The notes under the pieces are model-generated. The model saw only the letters and a program-made list of their open reading frames with translations, had not been told where the DNA came from and searched no databases. Both the position numbers and the translations under genes were made by a program. A stretch of 64,000 nt of DNA from Penicillium oxalicum (lineage: Eukaryota; Ascomycota; Eurotiomycetes; Eurotiales; Aspergillaceae): NCBI RefSeq assembly GCF_001723175.1, contig NC_064656.1:2170001-2234000 (forward strand). Reading direction: 5' to 3'. Position 1 is the stretch's first letter; every line of letters starts with the position of its first letter. Shown piece by piece: positions 1 to 12,557 of the stretch.

Positions 1-2200
1 AGATCAGTCCAGATCCACTATCCGCTAGACAAATTCCATGCCATTCTACAATTGAGAGCCCTGACAGGGTCCGCGTGAGTCTATTTTTGGGTTGGTCTGC
101 AGGTTCATTGTACTCTATGAGCTTAGTGAAGAAAGCGCTGTATTATTCAGCTCTGACATATCCACCAAATCGTAGAAACTCTAAATGATCCCCCGCGGGG
201 CCGATGCTTGTTGAGCATAGATCATCTCGTCGGATTCCCCTGGAAGGATCGGGGGTCCCTTGCCACAGACTCTGTTGGACATTTGTACAATCTTAGACGA
301 TATAAGGTCGCAGATCCGATTGGAAGCAACTTTGAAAGGTTCAAAAGTGGCGCTCGTCGAAATGTAAGCACTAAAAAAGGAGCAAGGGTGCGATGGAAGA
401 GCTGAAATCCCCCCAAGAGAGATGTCAGGTGATCTGGAGCTCACCACCGGCAGCAGGGATTCAAGGCTTCACATCTTTCTTCCTCCCGGCTTGACTGGAC
501 CCTCGCCGGAGATTCATTCAATTTCATGACAATGTACCACCATGCGCACTAACCTTTTTGGGTGCCGCCCATGGCTTCCAACATGGCAAGTGAGCGACAA
601 TCCAGTAGACTCGAGCTCGGCCAGTATCAAAGTCTGACTGTATCTGGAGATCTGACGGTGACCGGCGACTCCCCGGCTCAGCTCTATCACCGCACAGCTT
701 CGCGACAGGGGATGATTTATTTTCGGCACAACTTCTGCACGTCCGGACCGTCCGGGTTCGCAATTTCCAACAGCTGACCAGCTTATTCAGTGCCACGATA
801 CAGAGCCATGAGTGGACGGCCGATACAGTGAGATGAGAGGTGTGAAGAAGACCAAATGAAGCTCCCAAGCCTGCAATGAATTCGTGTACCAGGATATCTG
901 AGCAAGCTGGGAATAGTACCTGGCTGGAGCTCGCAACGGCATCGGGCTCCACCTGGCGTGACTCCCTACTGCTATCCACTCATGAACGTCATCCGTGCAG
1001 ATCATACACTCTTGAGGTCGCCACGGAACAACTCCGGGTGGGTTCTGCGCCCCAAATAAAGGCTGAGTCAACCTCAAAATCAGTCATGGTCAGGCACTAG
1101 CCGTAGTACGTAGTAGCACTAGACAGGAGGGCCACTGGGCACTTGGCAAAGCTCGAAGGTGTTGGCGACCCTCTGAACTCCACACATGAGAGCCTGGCTG
1201 CCAAGAGCGATCATCATCTGAGGTCCCCAGTTGTGAAACCCAGATTTGTACAAAAAGTGGAGATCACAACAGCCGTCCAGAACAAATGCGATTACCAAGC
1301 ACCGGGGCTCGAACACTTTGCTCGACAATCATCGAGGGTGGGAACTTGTTGGCGAGCGCACCGGGAAGAAGCAAGGTAAGTTGCGTCAACGGAAGCGCCA
1401 TGCATGCTCATTCTTGCCTGGCGACACTTACTCGATTTGGAACACCACGGATTCATTCATCGTCTCCAGTCCCAGGTTTCACAGAAATAACGGGTACCGA
1501 CAACGGCAATGACCGGCCGCTCGCCTCGGCGGCCGAGAAGTCAATTCTTGAAAGTGGGCTTGGCCTGTCGATCGCCCTGAGTTCACATTCGTCCATGATC
1601 ACAAGGAGAAAGAGCGAATTCCAATGGGAAGCTCGACCCGCCGACAAAATGAAGAGCTCAATCGCGTCACCAACCAAAACTGGAGATTGCATGTTGCTCG
1701 GTCTGGACTGTTCGAGAAATGTAATCAATCAATTGGCTACGACGTATCCGAAAGATCTCATCATCCTCGCGATTGCCTTGATGGGAACTAGCTTATTTCC
1801 TCATCAGTCAATTGGTTCGTTCATACTCTTCACCCGCCAAATAGGACCTCCCGGCGACTAAGCCCAATGGATCCCCGTCTCCGTTCCGGCTGTCTACGCA
1901 AATGGCAAGCGCGAGGTGATCAATCTGCATGGCTTCTTGGAACAAAATCTCCAAAATCCTGCCACCTGCAACCCCATTCTCGGATTGAATTGAGTGGATT
2001 GATTGGCCCTTTCCAGGACTGCCTATCAATTCGCTCATCGTTCCCTACTGGCCCCCTCCCCGTTCCTACTATGCTTCGAAGCATATAAACAAACCTCTCT
2101 CCGGCCTGTTACATTCTCCCCAGCCCATCAATCCATAGGTGGTTATTCTTTCTGATATATCTTGTTTCCTCGTTGGCCTTTCTTGCCAAGTGGAATCACT
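1..2200. other. Intergenic region, catalase promoter side
   Basis: No gene could be supported here. Open frames up to about 190 codons exist on both strands but overlap each other, match no family I know and lack a convincing exon structure. The right end is the promoter and 5' leader of the catalase gene. Confidence 0.6.
2084..2089 (+). promoter_or_regulatory. Putative TATA box of the catalase gene
   Basis: A TATAAA hexamer lies about 115 bp upstream of the catalase start codon, followed by a pyrimidine-rich stretch, as expected for a fungal core promoter. The position fits, but no transcription start is known from sequence alone. Confidence 0.5.
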
Positions 2201-4622
2201 ATGCGTGCAGTCGGGTTGGTTACAGGCCTCATTGGCATTGCCAATGCTGCCTGTCCTTATATGACGGGAGAAACGGCTGGCTTGGATCGCCGTGGTGAGA
2301 AGGACGCCGCTTCGGGCACCGAAGAGTTCCTGTCCGAGTTCTACCTGAAGGATGACGAGAATGTATTCTTGACGTCCGACGTTGGTGGTCCAATTGAGGA
2401 TCAAAACAGCTTGAAGGCGGGCGAACGCGGGCCCACCCTGCTCGAGGATTTCATTTTTCGACAGAAGATCCAGCGCTTTGATCACGAACGAGTATGCTTC
2501 TCACGGGATTTCCATTTCAATGAACGGAAAGAATGTGCGCTGATGACACTTCATAGGTTCCGGAGCGCGCAGTCCACGCTCGAGGAGCTGGTGCCCATGG
2601 AGTTTTCACCTCTTACGGCGATTGGTCAAACATCACTGCAGCTTCTTTCCTGTCTGCGAAAGGCAAGGAGACGCCCATGTTTGTGCGTTTCTCTACTGTT
2701 GCCGGAAGCCGAGGCAGTGCCGACACCGCTCGCGATGTACACGGCTTTGCGACCCGTTTCTACACTGATGAAGGCAATTTCGGTAAGGCGCTCGATTCAC
2801 TGGATGGCCATCGATGCAAGAGACTGACTATTTGCAGACATCGTTGGCAACAACATTCCCGTCTTTTTCATCCAGGATGCCATCAAGTTCCCCGATTTGA
2901 TCCACGCAGTCAAGCCTCGGGGTGACAACGAGATCCCACAGGCAGCCACTGCCCACGACTCTGCCTGGGACTTCTTCAGCCAGCAGCCCAGCTCCCTCCA
3001 CACTCTCCTCTGGGCCATGGCCGGTCACGGTATCCCTCGATCTTTCCGCCACGTTGACGGATTTGGTGTGCACACTTACCGCCTTGTTACAGACAAGGGA
3101 GACACCAAATTGGTCAAATTCCATTGGAAGGGTCTTCAGGGTAAGGCCAGTCTGGTCTGGGAAGAGGCACAGCAAGTGTCCGGAAAGAACGGGGACTTCA
3201 TGCGCCAGGATCTTTTCGACGCCATTGAAGCCGGCCGCTACCCGGAGTGGGAGGTATGTTTGTTGTCTTCCCTCGAACCGAGTTACGGAATACTGACAAT
3301 CTTTGCAGCTCGGCGTCCAAATCATGGAAGAGGATGACCAACTCCGATTCGGATTTGATCTTCTGGATCCCACCAAGATCGTTCCCGAGGAGCTTGTCCC
3401 TGTCGTCAAGCTTGGAAAGATGACATTGAACCGCAACCCAATGAATTACTTTGCCGAGACTGAGCAAGTGATGGTAGGTTGTGACCCGAGCAAGCGTCAA
3501 AAAATCTCACTGACCAGTCGCTAATAGTTCCAACCTGGTCACATTGTTCGAGGTGTCGATTTCACCGACGACCCTCTTCTCCAAGGTCGTATCTACTCTT
3601 ACCTGGACACGCAGCTCAACCGTCACGGTGGTCCCAACTTCGAGCAGATTCCCATTAACCGTCCTCGCGTTCCTATCCACAACAATAACCGCGATGGTGC
3701 TGGTCAAATGTACATTCCGCTCAACCCCAATGCTTATTCCCCCAACACTCTCAACAAGGGCTCCCCCAAGCAGGCGAACGAGACTGTTGGCAAGGGCTTC
3801 TTCACTGCGCCTGGTCGCACCTCAAGCGGCAAATTGCTCCGTGCTGTCAGCTCCACCTTTGAGGATGTCTGGTCCCAGCCACGCCTGTTCTGGAACTCGC
3901 TTGTCCCTGCCGAGCAGCAGTTTGTGGTTGACGCAATGCGCTTTGAGAACGCAAATGTGATGAGCCAAGTGGTCCGAAACAACGTCGTCATCCAGCTTAA
4001 TCGTATTAGCAACGACCTCGCCAAGCGTGTGGCTGAAGCCATTGGCGTGGATGCGCCCCAGCCTGATCCCACCTACTATCATGACAACACCACTGCCAAC
4101 ATCGGTGCCTTTGGCCAGAAGCTGAAGAAGCTGGAGGGCCTTAAGGTTGGCGTTCTTGCCTCTGTGGCCAATGCTTCATCAATTTCTCAGGGTGCAGCTC
4201 TCCAGAGCCAGCTGAAGGATGTTGGCGTCGATGTGGTGGTCGTCGGTGAGCGTATGGCTCACGGTGTTAACCAGACCTACTCTGCGAGTGACGCGATCAA
4301 CTTCGATGCAGTGATTGTTGCCGACGGTGCTGAGGGACTCTTCAGCACAAGCTCGAGCACTGTTTCGCCCAAGGCCAAGTCATCGGGCGCCACCTCGCTA
4401 TACCCTGCCGGTCGCCCCATGGACATCCTCCTTGACGCTTTCCGCTTCGGTAAGCCTGTTGGATCTCTTGGACAGGGTTCCGTTGCGCTTGAGAATGCGC
4501 AGATCTCAAGCGACCGTGACGGTGTCTACGCTGCGAAGAGTGTCGATAAAGACTTTGGCGACAAGGTCAAGGAGGGACTGCGGATTTTTAAGTTCTTGGA
4601 CCGGTTTGCTCTTGATGAGTAG
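2201..4622 (+). CDS. catB: Secreted large-subunit catalase (CatB type)
   Basis: This gene encodes a monofunctional heme catalase that breaks hydrogen peroxide into water and oxygen. Five exons are joined across introns 2492-2556, 2783-2837, 3254-3308 and 3474-3527, giving 730 residues, the usual size of fungal large-subunit (clade 2) catalases. Residues 1 to about 16 form a signal peptide, and the following DRR at about 30 may be a propeptide processing site, so the enzyme is probably secreted or in the wall. The catalytic His is at about 104 (VHARG) and the active-site Asn at about 177 (DIVGNN). The proximal heme ligand Tyr is at about 391 in the RIYSYLDTQ motif. From about residue 550 there is the extra C-terminal flavodoxin/DJ-1-like domain ([13 protein letters not shown]) typical of large catalases. 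The ATG was chosen because it begins the signal peptide. CatB is the closest Aspergillus paralogue from memory; another secreted paralogue is possible. Confidence 0.93.
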
Positions 4623-4994
4623 TTTGCTGATGCCGAGAAATTGCTGCTTTTTGTTTTTGGCACACGCCGTTTTCACTAGTTTACTCTACTCGTTTGGTAA
4701 ATTAGCTCTGCAATGAATAATGCTCATGTTTCATGAAATGACTGGTCCTGGCACACGCCTGTATCATGCGGTTTTTGTTTTTTTTTTCCGAATCGAGCAT
4801 AGTGCTTCATATGATTAAGTCACATAAATCCAGAGAAAAGAAACAATTCAACTACATCTTCCTCATTTGTCGAAACAAATTTGTAATTACTCATTTCAAA
4901 TGACTTCTCATAAAAAACAATATTATGCACTACCAGGATTCATCTATTCATCAAATCCAGCAGCACTCCCCCGAACCCGAACCCGAACCCGAAT
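4623..4994. other. Convergent 3' intergenic region
   Basis: These 372 bp separate the stop codons of the catalase and the trehalase, which point at each other. The region is AT-rich, has a T-run near 4780-4788, and ends in a hexanucleotide repeat. Both 3' UTRs must lie here, so the transcripts may overlap. No gene is seen. Confidence 0.7.
4970..4993 (+). repeat. CCCGAA hexanucleotide repeat, four copies
   Basis: Four perfect tandem copies of CCCGAA end one base short of the trehalase stop codon on the opposite strand. A simple microsatellite in the 3' UTR is the plain reading. It does not match the fungal telomere unit TTAGGG. Confidence 0.9.
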
Positions 4995-7900
4995 TCACAC
5001 TCCTCTCCATCGACGTCCTCTAGCCTGCGCACGTGCCAATCTCGCCGCCGCCCGAGTCTCCAGCATTCGCGTTTCGCTTCTCCAGCGCACACTACTTCCA
5101 TTCTGCTGCTGCGCCTGACCAATAATAGCCCACTCGGCTACCGTCGCGCCGGTACCATTCTTCGCCTTGACGTCTACTTCATCCAGGGCTTGATTGCCCA
5201 CGATCAAGAGCGAGGCGTATCGCGCGACGGGGACTGCAGAGGCAAGAGTGACGTTTGTGGTGTTTCCGATTGGGATCATGATTTCGTCGAGATCGGTGAC
5301 GTTGGGTTGGTAGGGTTTTGATAGGACGATGTTAGTTAGGGTGCTGATGATCTGGTAAGCATCGCTGGTGGTATTTCCTGATTGATGGTGGTTTGAAGAT
5401 GAGGTGAAGGTTTGGGCGGGGTTGTCGAGAGATTTATTGTGGAAGATGATTGTGGCGTTGATGGGGGGTGCTTGAGCCCAGTCGAAGTGGAAGCCTGTGA
5501 CCATTTGGCCGAGTTCTTCTTCGAGGGAAATGGTTACGGCGCTGAGATTGGCGGCGTGGCTGGGTTGCCATTTGGTGGAGGTGGCGCCGTCGTTGATGGC
5601 GATGGGGAATTGGCCTGGTTCGAAGGTATTGTTTGATTGAACAGGCTGGCATTGGATCAAGTTACCTGGAATGGTGTTGATAGCTCCAATTCGGCGGTTG
5701 GGGATGGCGACGGAGCCACCCTTGTTGGGGAGCGTGTAGGAGGTGTAGTTTGAGTTGGAACCGGAGTGGATAGTGATGGATCGGTTGGCAAAACGCTGGT
5801 CTGCCGTTTCCAGGGGCTTACTGTCGGCTCGGCTGATCACGGTGTGGGTGTTGTTGGACCAGGCAGAGATGGGCCAGCCGCGCCAGTAGAAGGTGCGATA
5901 CTTCAGGTATGGAATCTGCGGTGGTAGATTGGGATCCACGTGGAGGATATCGTCGGCGATGTAACGAAGACCAAGATAGCCGAAGAGGACTACCTGGTTG
6001 GAACCGCCGTGGCCAGTCAAGAATGGGAACGCCGGATGGGTACCACCGTTGGTGGTGGCGTTGTCAATCTGTTGTTCGGACATCTGGTAGAACGGTGCTC
6101 GAGCATAGGGCTTGTAGGCGTTTTGCGCGTAGATGTAAGCGGAGCAGCCTGAAGGAGACATCTCGTTGGCAACAGCAGAGAAGATGGCCCAGGTCATGGC
6201 CGGTCCGTCGGGAGACTGTTTGTTGGCGTACTGGATGGCTGTTAGTTCGTACCGCGAGCAGCTCTTCACGATTTAATTTTAATACTCACGTAGTCCAGGT
6301 CATTTAGAGAATCCTGCTGAGTGTAGTTGGCAGAGTAGTCCAAAGGATAGGTATTCAAGACAACATCTGCCTGCTTGACGACAGCGCTGCCGTTCATAGT
6401 GGTAAATTCCAAGGTCACCCCGTTTTCACGAAGAACAAGGACGTTCTCTGCCATTTCATTCCAGGTGGAGTTTACTTCCAAGCCAAAGTCCTTGCGGAAT
6501 TTGTTGGCATTGGTAAGAGTCTGTGCAATGAGCGGCATGGTGAAGCCGCCAGCATCAACGTGGTTCGCGTACTCGTCCTGTCTGCTGTCAGCATCTCTTC
6601 AATCAAAAGATAGGGAAAAAGGAAAAAGTGAAAAGGAAAGAAGATTTTAGAAAGAACAGATCTTCACTCACCGGATCAGTCATATTGGTCAATGTCCAGT
6701 GAGATCCATTTCGTTCCACGAGATTAGAGTAGACAGTGGCGACCGAGTTGTAAATCGGGAACAGTGTGCTCTTGAAAGTCTCATCGTCACCGCTGGCTAC
6801 CCACTCATTGATGATAGCCAAACCGATGTCACCATTCAGGTGGTACTCATAATCCCAGCAGGGGCCGGTGGCTGTGCAATTACCGTACCGTCCACTGGTC
6901 CAGGAGTAAATAGCGGCATCAGGGTCAAAATAGGTGCTGTTCTTTGATCCAGAGTACTTGGTCTTGATGTTTTCTTTTGCCTGTGGATACAGATCCACGC
7001 GATAGTTGGTGATGCGTTGGGCAGCCTCGGGGTGAGAGGCAACCAGACCCGGCTGCATCCATACATCGGCGTCCCAGAACACCTGTCCAGCGTACGAATC
7101 CGAGGTCAATCCTCCGACGGCAATGCTGTCGCGATTCAGACTTGTGCTATTGGACATCTTCATAGCGTCCTTGCCGACGGTGTTCTGAAGTAGATAGTAG
7201 GTATTCGCGACGGCGATGACAGCAGAGTCGATAATGTAGTTGTCGTTAGGTAAAGTCCCGTTGGGGTAAGCGTACCGGTCAACAGAGTCCACCGGCATAA
7301 CACTCGCCCACTCTTCAACATGGGCGCGAAGGGACTTGGCATATCCGTTCTTGGCCGCTGTCCTAGCTGCCTCTTTGGCAACAGCTTGAGGGTCCGCAAA
7401 GGCATCTGTGGAGGCTGCACCGACGAATTTGGTGACTTGAACCTTCTTGCCCTTCTTGAATGAGATTGAGGCAGTCTGCACCACAGAAGAAGAATTGCCG
7501 CTAACGTACGGCTTACTCTCGACGAGCTTGCGGGACGACAGATCCACAGCGGAGGAACTGCCAGTCATGTTGGCGTAAACGTAGGCAGTCACATTGGCGA
7601 TTCCGTTGGGACGCACTGCGGAGTAAATAGCACCGTCATCTTCACCAGACTCCACAAAGTCCGTGCGGACCGCAGAGTATCCATCGAGGACATTGGCAAT
7701 GGTTCCATTACTGTCCTGGGAAGCGACGATGGTCATATCCACAACGGCCTGGTTGACGTACAACTTGTTCACAAAGAGACGGTAGCTGATGTCGAAGGAC
7801 CCGTACTTGTCATTTGGCGTCCACTGGTAAGCCCAAGACAGAACACCAGCCTGGAAGTCATAAGTCGAGGTGAAATTGGAAATGGTCGAGTTGTCCACGC

Positions 7901-8481
7901 CGGCATCCAAGTAGGTCTCATCATCGAGCTCAAGGATAATACCACTCCAATGGGGAATACCGCTGATGACACTGTCACCACCATACTGGTAGAGCCATGG
8001 GAAGTTGGAACCATTCGTGGTAGGCTGAGAGTCCCAGAATCCGCTGATCGTCGCAAAAGATTGACGGCGTGAAAAGAGCGGCCAGCCGTTGATCTCGTCG
8101 CCGCCCATGGTCGCATTGTCCATTTCAAAAAATGGACCAACGCTGGCCACGTTAATACCAAAGTAACCATTGGCTACAGAGCCTCGGGACTGGAAACGAC
8201 CTTGCTCTAAGGTAGTGGTGGTCAGGAGCCAATTGTCGTCGTCCCAGGTGACACCATCAAAATCCGTCTTGTAGACGTTCCTGCTGGCGTGTGCGCCTGC
8301 GGAAAGGCCATGATCCGAATGAGACTTCAGGCATCTTTCCACGCGGCTTTCTGGACCTGTAGCATCTGCTAGTGAGCTGAGCTGCAGCGTCACTTGCAGA
8401 GCAGTCCAAATGAATGACTTTTTGAAGTGGTTAGCTTGATTTCAGATTCGAACTCACAGACCCTCTCACCTTGTACTGCAT
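4995..8481 (-). CDS. treA: Acid trehalase, secreted, glycoside hydrolase family 65
   Basis: The product hydrolyses trehalose to two glucose molecules at acid pH in the wall, vacuole or medium. Introns lie at 6231-6289, 6578-6671 and 8418-8469 and give 1093 residues, normal for fungal acid trehalases. A first exon of only four codons (MQYK) joins a hydrophobic stretch (SFIWTALQVTLQL) to make a signal peptide; without this exon there is no in-frame ATG. The mature protein starts near TDFDGVTWDDDNW and has the conserved SRGSVANGY. The catalytic centre region WDYEYHLNGDIG puts the likely general-acid Glu at about 528. Many Asn-X-Ser/Thr sites suggest heavy N-glycosylation. The exon 3/4 junction uses the second possible acceptor so that LDYYANKQ reads through as in relatives. 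The catalase next door is also secreted. Confidence 0.94.
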
Positions 8482-10689
8482 CTTGCAGTCTCCCCTCTCG
8501 GAAAGAACGATCAGACTCTAGAATATTGGAAGTTCCGTCTGCTGATGAGCTGCGAGAAAGAAATAATTGCAATGCCCTTTCTTAATAGCCAGGGACGTGG
8601 AAAGGTGGAGTGAGAAGAGAAGGGAGAGGCTTATATAAGAGCGCAAATACAATGAAGGGTTATCCCAGGCCAGTGGTTATGACGCGGGCTACACGGCAGT
8701 TGGGGCAGGTCCCGTGAGGTTCTAGGATTTCATTCGATTACGGCACGATTCTCGATGCGATCTCCGAAAATGCACATGGCCATCTGCCGTAAGAGCAACA
8801 ACCTAGGGTATGTCACCTTTGGTGAGAACTTCCTGGTGTAAGTTTAATGTGGGGGACTCATCAAAGTCTACTCACCTCCAGAACCAGTCGACCTTAGGAA
8901 TGCAGCGATACCAAAAACTCAATGAGAAACTCCGTGCCGTTGCGTCCGACGTCCCTGGTCCAACATGAGGCAACTTAACTACGAGCAAGCATCGCCGCAA
9001 ATCATCCCCAGAATCGGAAAACGTCTGTGCCATCGCCCCGCCAAGCACAGACGAGGGAAAAATGTCGTATGCGGCTGGTCATCATTCGCGTGGATTTGAA
9101 TGACACCACTTCTGCGACGACCAATAGTGTTTCGGGGGTGGGCAGAATCTCCCAGTCAAATTATGCCAGAGAAAACGCCCTCTCCGTTTGGTTCACGATC
9201 CCTCTACGCCCTCCGCACTGCCGCCTGACACTCGAGACCTGCCTCGTGTGTTTTCTTGGGCGGTGGCGTCGGAAGAACCGGCTTGAGCGGACTTTACCGC
9301 ACGCCATCCCTGTGCGGGCTGAATGATCATTAGTGGATGCCCTGTGGGGAGGCTGGTCAAGGACCCGGGGGAGTGCGCTTGTGCGGTTGCCAGGCCGGGA
9401 CGGGCGGCTTGCCTGTCCGTCGCCGAAGGTTCTAGGGCCGAAAAGGAGTGAGAAAGTCTAGTCAAGACCGAAGTCAGACCCTGTCACTACTGAAGGCAGT
9501 GACATACACGGCATCTTGGCACCGAGATTTGTGGCGTGGATCGGGAGGACCCATGGAACCTTGGGTGAGGGATGAGAAGACCATCTTGGAGTGTGTGGGG
9601 AAGAGAGAGTTTGGGTGAGGTGTGGGGGTTTGGTTCCGGTCGAGGAGGCTGGATGACTCTTCTGTGCAGTTCGCAGGTATAGAATACGTGTTACGGACGG
9701 CACTTCAATACCATGCAGAATGTACTCTGGACATTTAGGAATATGGATGTACGGTAGATGAAGGTGGTCTATGAAGTATCGCTGGAATCCGGGCCGCGAA
9801 GCCTACGAAATGTCCGATAATAGTCCGCAACATAAAATGACTGGCCTAAAAGGGTGGAGCTTGGAGTCACGAAAACCTACCTAATTACCTTCTTTGGAGG
9901 TGAAAGAGATCAAGGGGACAAAAGGCTCCTGGCTAGAATGAGGTAAATAGTATTCAACTATGGGGAAGAGCTTGTCTGTATGCGTGAAAACGAATGCTAG
10001 AACCATCTCTACACCACAAGTACTCTCTCTACCTTTTCGGGCGATCTAGAAGAAAAGCGCAAAACCGCCCTTGGGACAGATGCAGTGGGATCTGTGCTGA
10101 CAGATACGGTCCAGCTGTCGAGACCTACGTGGACAATGAAACATGAGAAGAATTTGACAGAATGGTAATTGCTTCGCTCTATCGCCTTGACTTGACGATA
10201 TAAGTCTCGTGTCGACGGATCATAAATGGCGGATCTTTCTTCATAACGGGTACACCACTACTGTCTGACACAGAGCCTGCGGGGGCCATGAAACCTGCGA
10301 AAAGAATGTCCGAGGCCAGGGCGTGTTCTGGGCCCTGGCTGAAGCAATAGCGAGCTTGACGCTCACTAGTGCCAGGCGAAGCCGCTTCAGAAGCGCTGAG
10401 TCGAGAGAGCGCCACCGGTACTTGAAGCCGATGCTTAACCATCAGGCTGCACGGGTAATTCAAGTCACTCTCCACCAGCACTCAGCAGTCACTGGACTTA
10501 CATTTTTTTCGAGAGAGCGCGTGAGCTGATCTTTGGGTCCACGTCCTGATCTCGTTCCTGTGCCGTGTAGTAGAGTGGCGGCTTCATCCAGGCCACTCAA
10601 GAAGAATTCCTCACAGAGTCGCTGTTGCTGGTGTTGGTAACTTAATGACAAAATGAAGTCATTTTGCCTCTGGCTTTCTTGGGCGTCAT
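8482..10689. other. Intergenic region, about 2.2 kb
   Basis: The left part is the trehalase promoter and the right end the 3' region of the Nse1 gene. Short open frames exist on both strands but none has recognisable protein content. Part of 9540-9660 is G-rich on the + strand. I see no RNA gene or mobile element. Confidence 0.6.
8632..8638 (-). promoter_or_regulatory. Putative TATA box of the acid trehalase gene
   Basis: A TATATAA element, about 150 bp upstream of the trehalase start codon, is the best core-promoter candidate on this side. Confidence 0.45.
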
Positions 10690-11807
10690 TCAACCTTCCG
10701 CCTCGCTAGCCTCGCTTTGTGTCTGAGAGGCGACCACGGTCTGGGCTTGGGAGAGCCTGCTGTGTCGGGGCCGAGCGGTCTCCACGACGGCCTGCTCGCC
10801 CACAAAATTGGTGCCAGACCAGCGCTTTTCACAAACGGGACACTTCTCAGCCTGTTGCACGCGGAAGAAGTTGCGCACGCAGTGGTTGTGTAGTCGACCT
10901 GGACAGTCTCGGTCATCACATCGTTGTCCCTAGACTCACAGCATTAGCCTCTTTCTCTCCCTCTTTTTGCATAAGCTTACGACAGAGATCGGTCTTGCAT
11001 CTGTGCAACTTACCACCGTGATGAGGTCCTTGCAAGCAGCACAGAACTTAATCCGATGCTGCATCCGCCCATTCATATCCTCATAATTGTACTCCGCAAC
11101 TAGCCAAGTCCGCAGCTCCATCAGCGCTCGGGGACTAAGGCTGTAATTTCCCTTGCTGCTCTGTTCCAACCAACCCTCTTCCGTCAACGACTTCATCACA
11201 GCCTGAGCCTGTTGCATCGTCAAGTTTTGAGCAGCGCCGCCTTCAGGTTGCTGCGTGCCAACGTTTGTAGATCTCCGTCGATCGCCGCCCGCTTTGGACA
11301 AGCGCACAGCGTGTATAGAGGAAATCACCATTCCCTCGCAACGACGATTATTATTCTCTTCAAACATGTAGTCGAGAACTCGCTTCACAAATGCAATCTC
11401 GTCGGCGGTGTACGTCGTCGCAAGCTGGGTGAGAGCATCGCTGGTCGTATTGACCAGGGCATACACCAGAGTCGGTGGCGTGCTGGAGTCTTCCTGGTTC
11501 TCTTTGGGATCTTGTCGTCGTGAGGTTCTGATTTCCAGGTCGAAGATCGAAATCGCATTATTGACCATATCGACAAAATCGTTCAATGTGGATTGTGTGA
11601 CCTCATCTGGATCCACAGTGCGACCCTCTATTGACGATTTTGCATATTAGCTGACATATCATCGACCGTCGAGCTTTGAAGCATGGGATTCCTACCATGT
11701 GCGGAGATAATCGCTGCGAGGACTGGCTGTGCATCTTCAAAAGTCATGGTTGATCGGGCCATGAAGGCCTGGAGAAAGGCACGATGTCGATCATCATAAG
11801 AATCCAT
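10690..11807 (-). CDS. nse1: Nse1, RING-like subunit of the SMC5/6 complex
   Basis: Nse1 is a non-SMC subunit of the SMC5/6 complex that works in DNA repair and replication-fork stability with Nse3 and Nse4. Introns at 10930-11013 and 11628-11695 give 321 residues. The N-terminal part, starting SYDDRHRAFLQAFMAR, carries the winged-helix type region; a helical linker follows. The C-terminus is a variant RING of C4HC3 type: the first Cys pair is at about 233 and 236 (CAAC), then RCDDRDC, HNHC and CPVC up to about 275. This variant RING is the hallmark of the family and can support ubiquitin-ligase activity. The tail after it is poorly conserved and rich in Ser, Thr and Gln. The ATG chosen directly precedes DSYDDRH; an upstream in-frame extension begins only with GTG. 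Confidence 0.88.
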
Positions 11808-12557
11808 TTTGGTGACAAGAGCAGTCTGCTCAGGCCTTGTTGAGAAAGCGAGTGTTTGTACAAGTCTATCTGACACTCAAGCTCTCGATTGTCAAAAAGA
11901 GGAGTGGAACGCGATTTGACGCGCCGCGTGTGGGGTGCCAAGACTATCGAACAAAGGGAAGCGTAGGGGCGGAGAGGAGCATATTGCAGCGGATACTCAA
12001 ACTACCCTGGCCGCCGACTGTCGAAACGCCCCAGCTTTGATAATTATTCTCATTGAGGGCTAACCATACAGATCATATTCCTGTAACTAGATCCAGACGT
12101 GAATCTTTGGGCATGTGTCCGCCTTTTCTGAAATATAATGCAATGACCTTTTGGCTACTCCGTCTCCAATAGGTATCATATTGGGTGGCGTATTTATCGA
12201 GTACCACAATTGTACACTGTTTGAGGCGATGCACACGCTACAAAAGTGAGGAAACTTAAGCTTGAAGATTCGTAAGAGGACAAACAATAACTTGACGCCG
12301 AAGACCACACAAAGTATAGTCTCGGGTCAAATTCTATGACGAGCGGACGTGATATCTGGTAGTTGAATAACCTTAGATTACAAATTGCGAACCCAGCAAA
12401 GTACATGGCGAACACCCAGCCCGATTCAGACCACACGCAGCTTCTTTTGCATGGAAACCTTGCCCAACGCCGATGGTATGAAGACAGAAAGATGGCGGAC
12501 CTGATATTTCAATGGAAGAACAGAGAGCACACAAAACCCCGAGGCAGGATGCGGCAT
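11808..12557. other. Intergenic region between nse1 and the U2AF gene
   Basis: This 750 bp holds the nse1 promoter and the 3' end of the upstream minus-strand gene. No supported gene, repeat or RNA was seen. Confidence 0.6.

Noticed and set aside
1286..1861. 191-codon ATG frame upstream of the catalase
   Set aside because: No recognisable domain, no introns, overlapping frames on the other strand and Ser/Thr-rich random-looking composition.
4970..4993. CCCGAA tandem copies as a possible internal telomere repeat
   Set aside because: The unit differs from the filamentous-fungal telomere repeat TTAGGG/CCCTAA and only four copies are present. A simple microsatellite is enough.
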